The translations under genes and the position numbers were made by a program. A stretch of 33,969 nt of DNA from an uncultured Flavobacteriales bacterium (GTDB taxonomy: Bacteria; Bacteroidota; Bacteroidia; Flavobacteriales_D; Crocinitomicaceae): positions 1 through 33,969 of the forward strand of contig CAJXRM010000028.1 in NCBI GenBank assembly GCA_913059205.1. The letters run 5' to 3'. Under the pieces are notes generated by a model that did no database searches, was not told the DNA's origin, and saw only the letters and a program-made list of their open reading frames with translations. Below are positions 33,825-33,969 of the stretch, piece by piece (the first letter of the stretch is position 1; each line of letters opens with the position of its first letter).

Positions 33825-33858
33825 ATAAAACGAACGCTTCAAGTTCAATTTAATATTT

Positions 33859-33891
33859 AAAAGCCATCTCCTTAAACGAGATGGCTTTTTT
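33859..33891 (+). terminator. Rho-independent terminator of hppA
   Basis: AAAAGCCATCTC and GAGATGGCTTTT form a perfect stem with a 7-base loop and a T tail, 34 bases after the stop codon. Confidence 0.95.
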
Positions 33892-33921
33892 GATTTTAAA
33901 TAATATTGAATTATATTTAGT

Positions 33922-33969
33922 CTGTCTCTTATACACATCTCCGAGCCCACGAGACAGGCAGAAATCTCG
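33922..33969 (+). other. Illumina Nextera i7 adapter (not genomic)
   Basis: 33922-33940 is the mosaic end CTGTCTCTTATACACATCT, 33941-33955 is CCGAGCCCACGAGAC, 33956-33963 (AGGCAGAA) matches index N703, and 33964-33969 begins the P7 sequence. Genomic sequence ends at 33921. Confidence 0.98.

Overview
The window is one assembled piece of an AT-rich chromosome from a member of the Bacteroidota, most likely order Flavobacteriales. Evidence for this: promoters of the TTG-N19-TAnnTTTG type, a type IX secretion (T9SS) sorting domain, an N-terminal GCTD..NYN..A..D.GSC motif in a lipoprotein, a SusC/FecA-style TonB receptor with an N-terminal carboxypeptidase-regulatory domain, and a DUF4856-imelysin-HTTM-TonB receptor operon. 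Family level is uncertain. The first 49 bases and the last 48 bases are Illumina Nextera adapter with index sequence, not genome, so genomic DNA runs only from 50 to 33921 and the first gene is cut by the library junction.

Layout. 50-1826 (+): the end of a bestrophin-type anion channel gene and a BamA/TamA-like outer-membrane barrel. 2037-4938 (-): prs and rplY under a canonical promoter, then a YceI lipoprotein and a CvpA membrane protein. 5020-8278 (+): a small conserved protein, the site-2 protease rseP, and two tandem paralogous exported DUF4412-like proteins, the paralogs each followed by a strong terminator. 8418-14428 (+): a tightly coupled four-gene operon (DUF4856 lipoprotein, imelysin-like lipoprotein, HTTM membrane protein, TonB-dependent receptor), probably for iron or another metal. 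14429-14846 is non-coding and holds a palindromic repeat of about 260 bp. 14847-16794: a small membrane protein (+), then recA and bcp (-). 16962-19682 (+): a putative outer-membrane barrel coupled to a large T9SS-secreted protein.

19788-21847 (+): sodA, a cluster of short REP-like repeats, a small GIY-YIG nuclease whose open reading frame ends inside one of these repeats, and an unknown exported protein. 21844-23817 (-): a NifU-domain protein, an Mrp/ApbC ATPase (Fe-S cluster biogenesis) and a lipoprotein. 23890-27227 (-): a four-gene operon of a phosphosugar isomerase, lipB, a beta-lactamase-fold serine hydrolase and an unknown protein. 27374-33824: an acyl-CoA thioesterase (+), an LTA-synthase-like membrane phosphotransferase with a GT9 glycosyltransferase (-), thioredoxin (+), and a membrane pyrophosphatase (+) carrying an unusual cysteine-rich C-terminal tail.

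Most of the window is ordinary housekeeping chromosome. The parts I would look at first are the repeat/GIY-YIG cluster at 20392-20922, the 16-cysteine tail of the membrane pyrophosphatase at about 33483-33824, the palindromic element at 14445-14704, the barrel plus T9SS pair at 16962-19682, and promoter boxes so close to start codons that the mRNAs would be nearly leaderless (5008, 30781).
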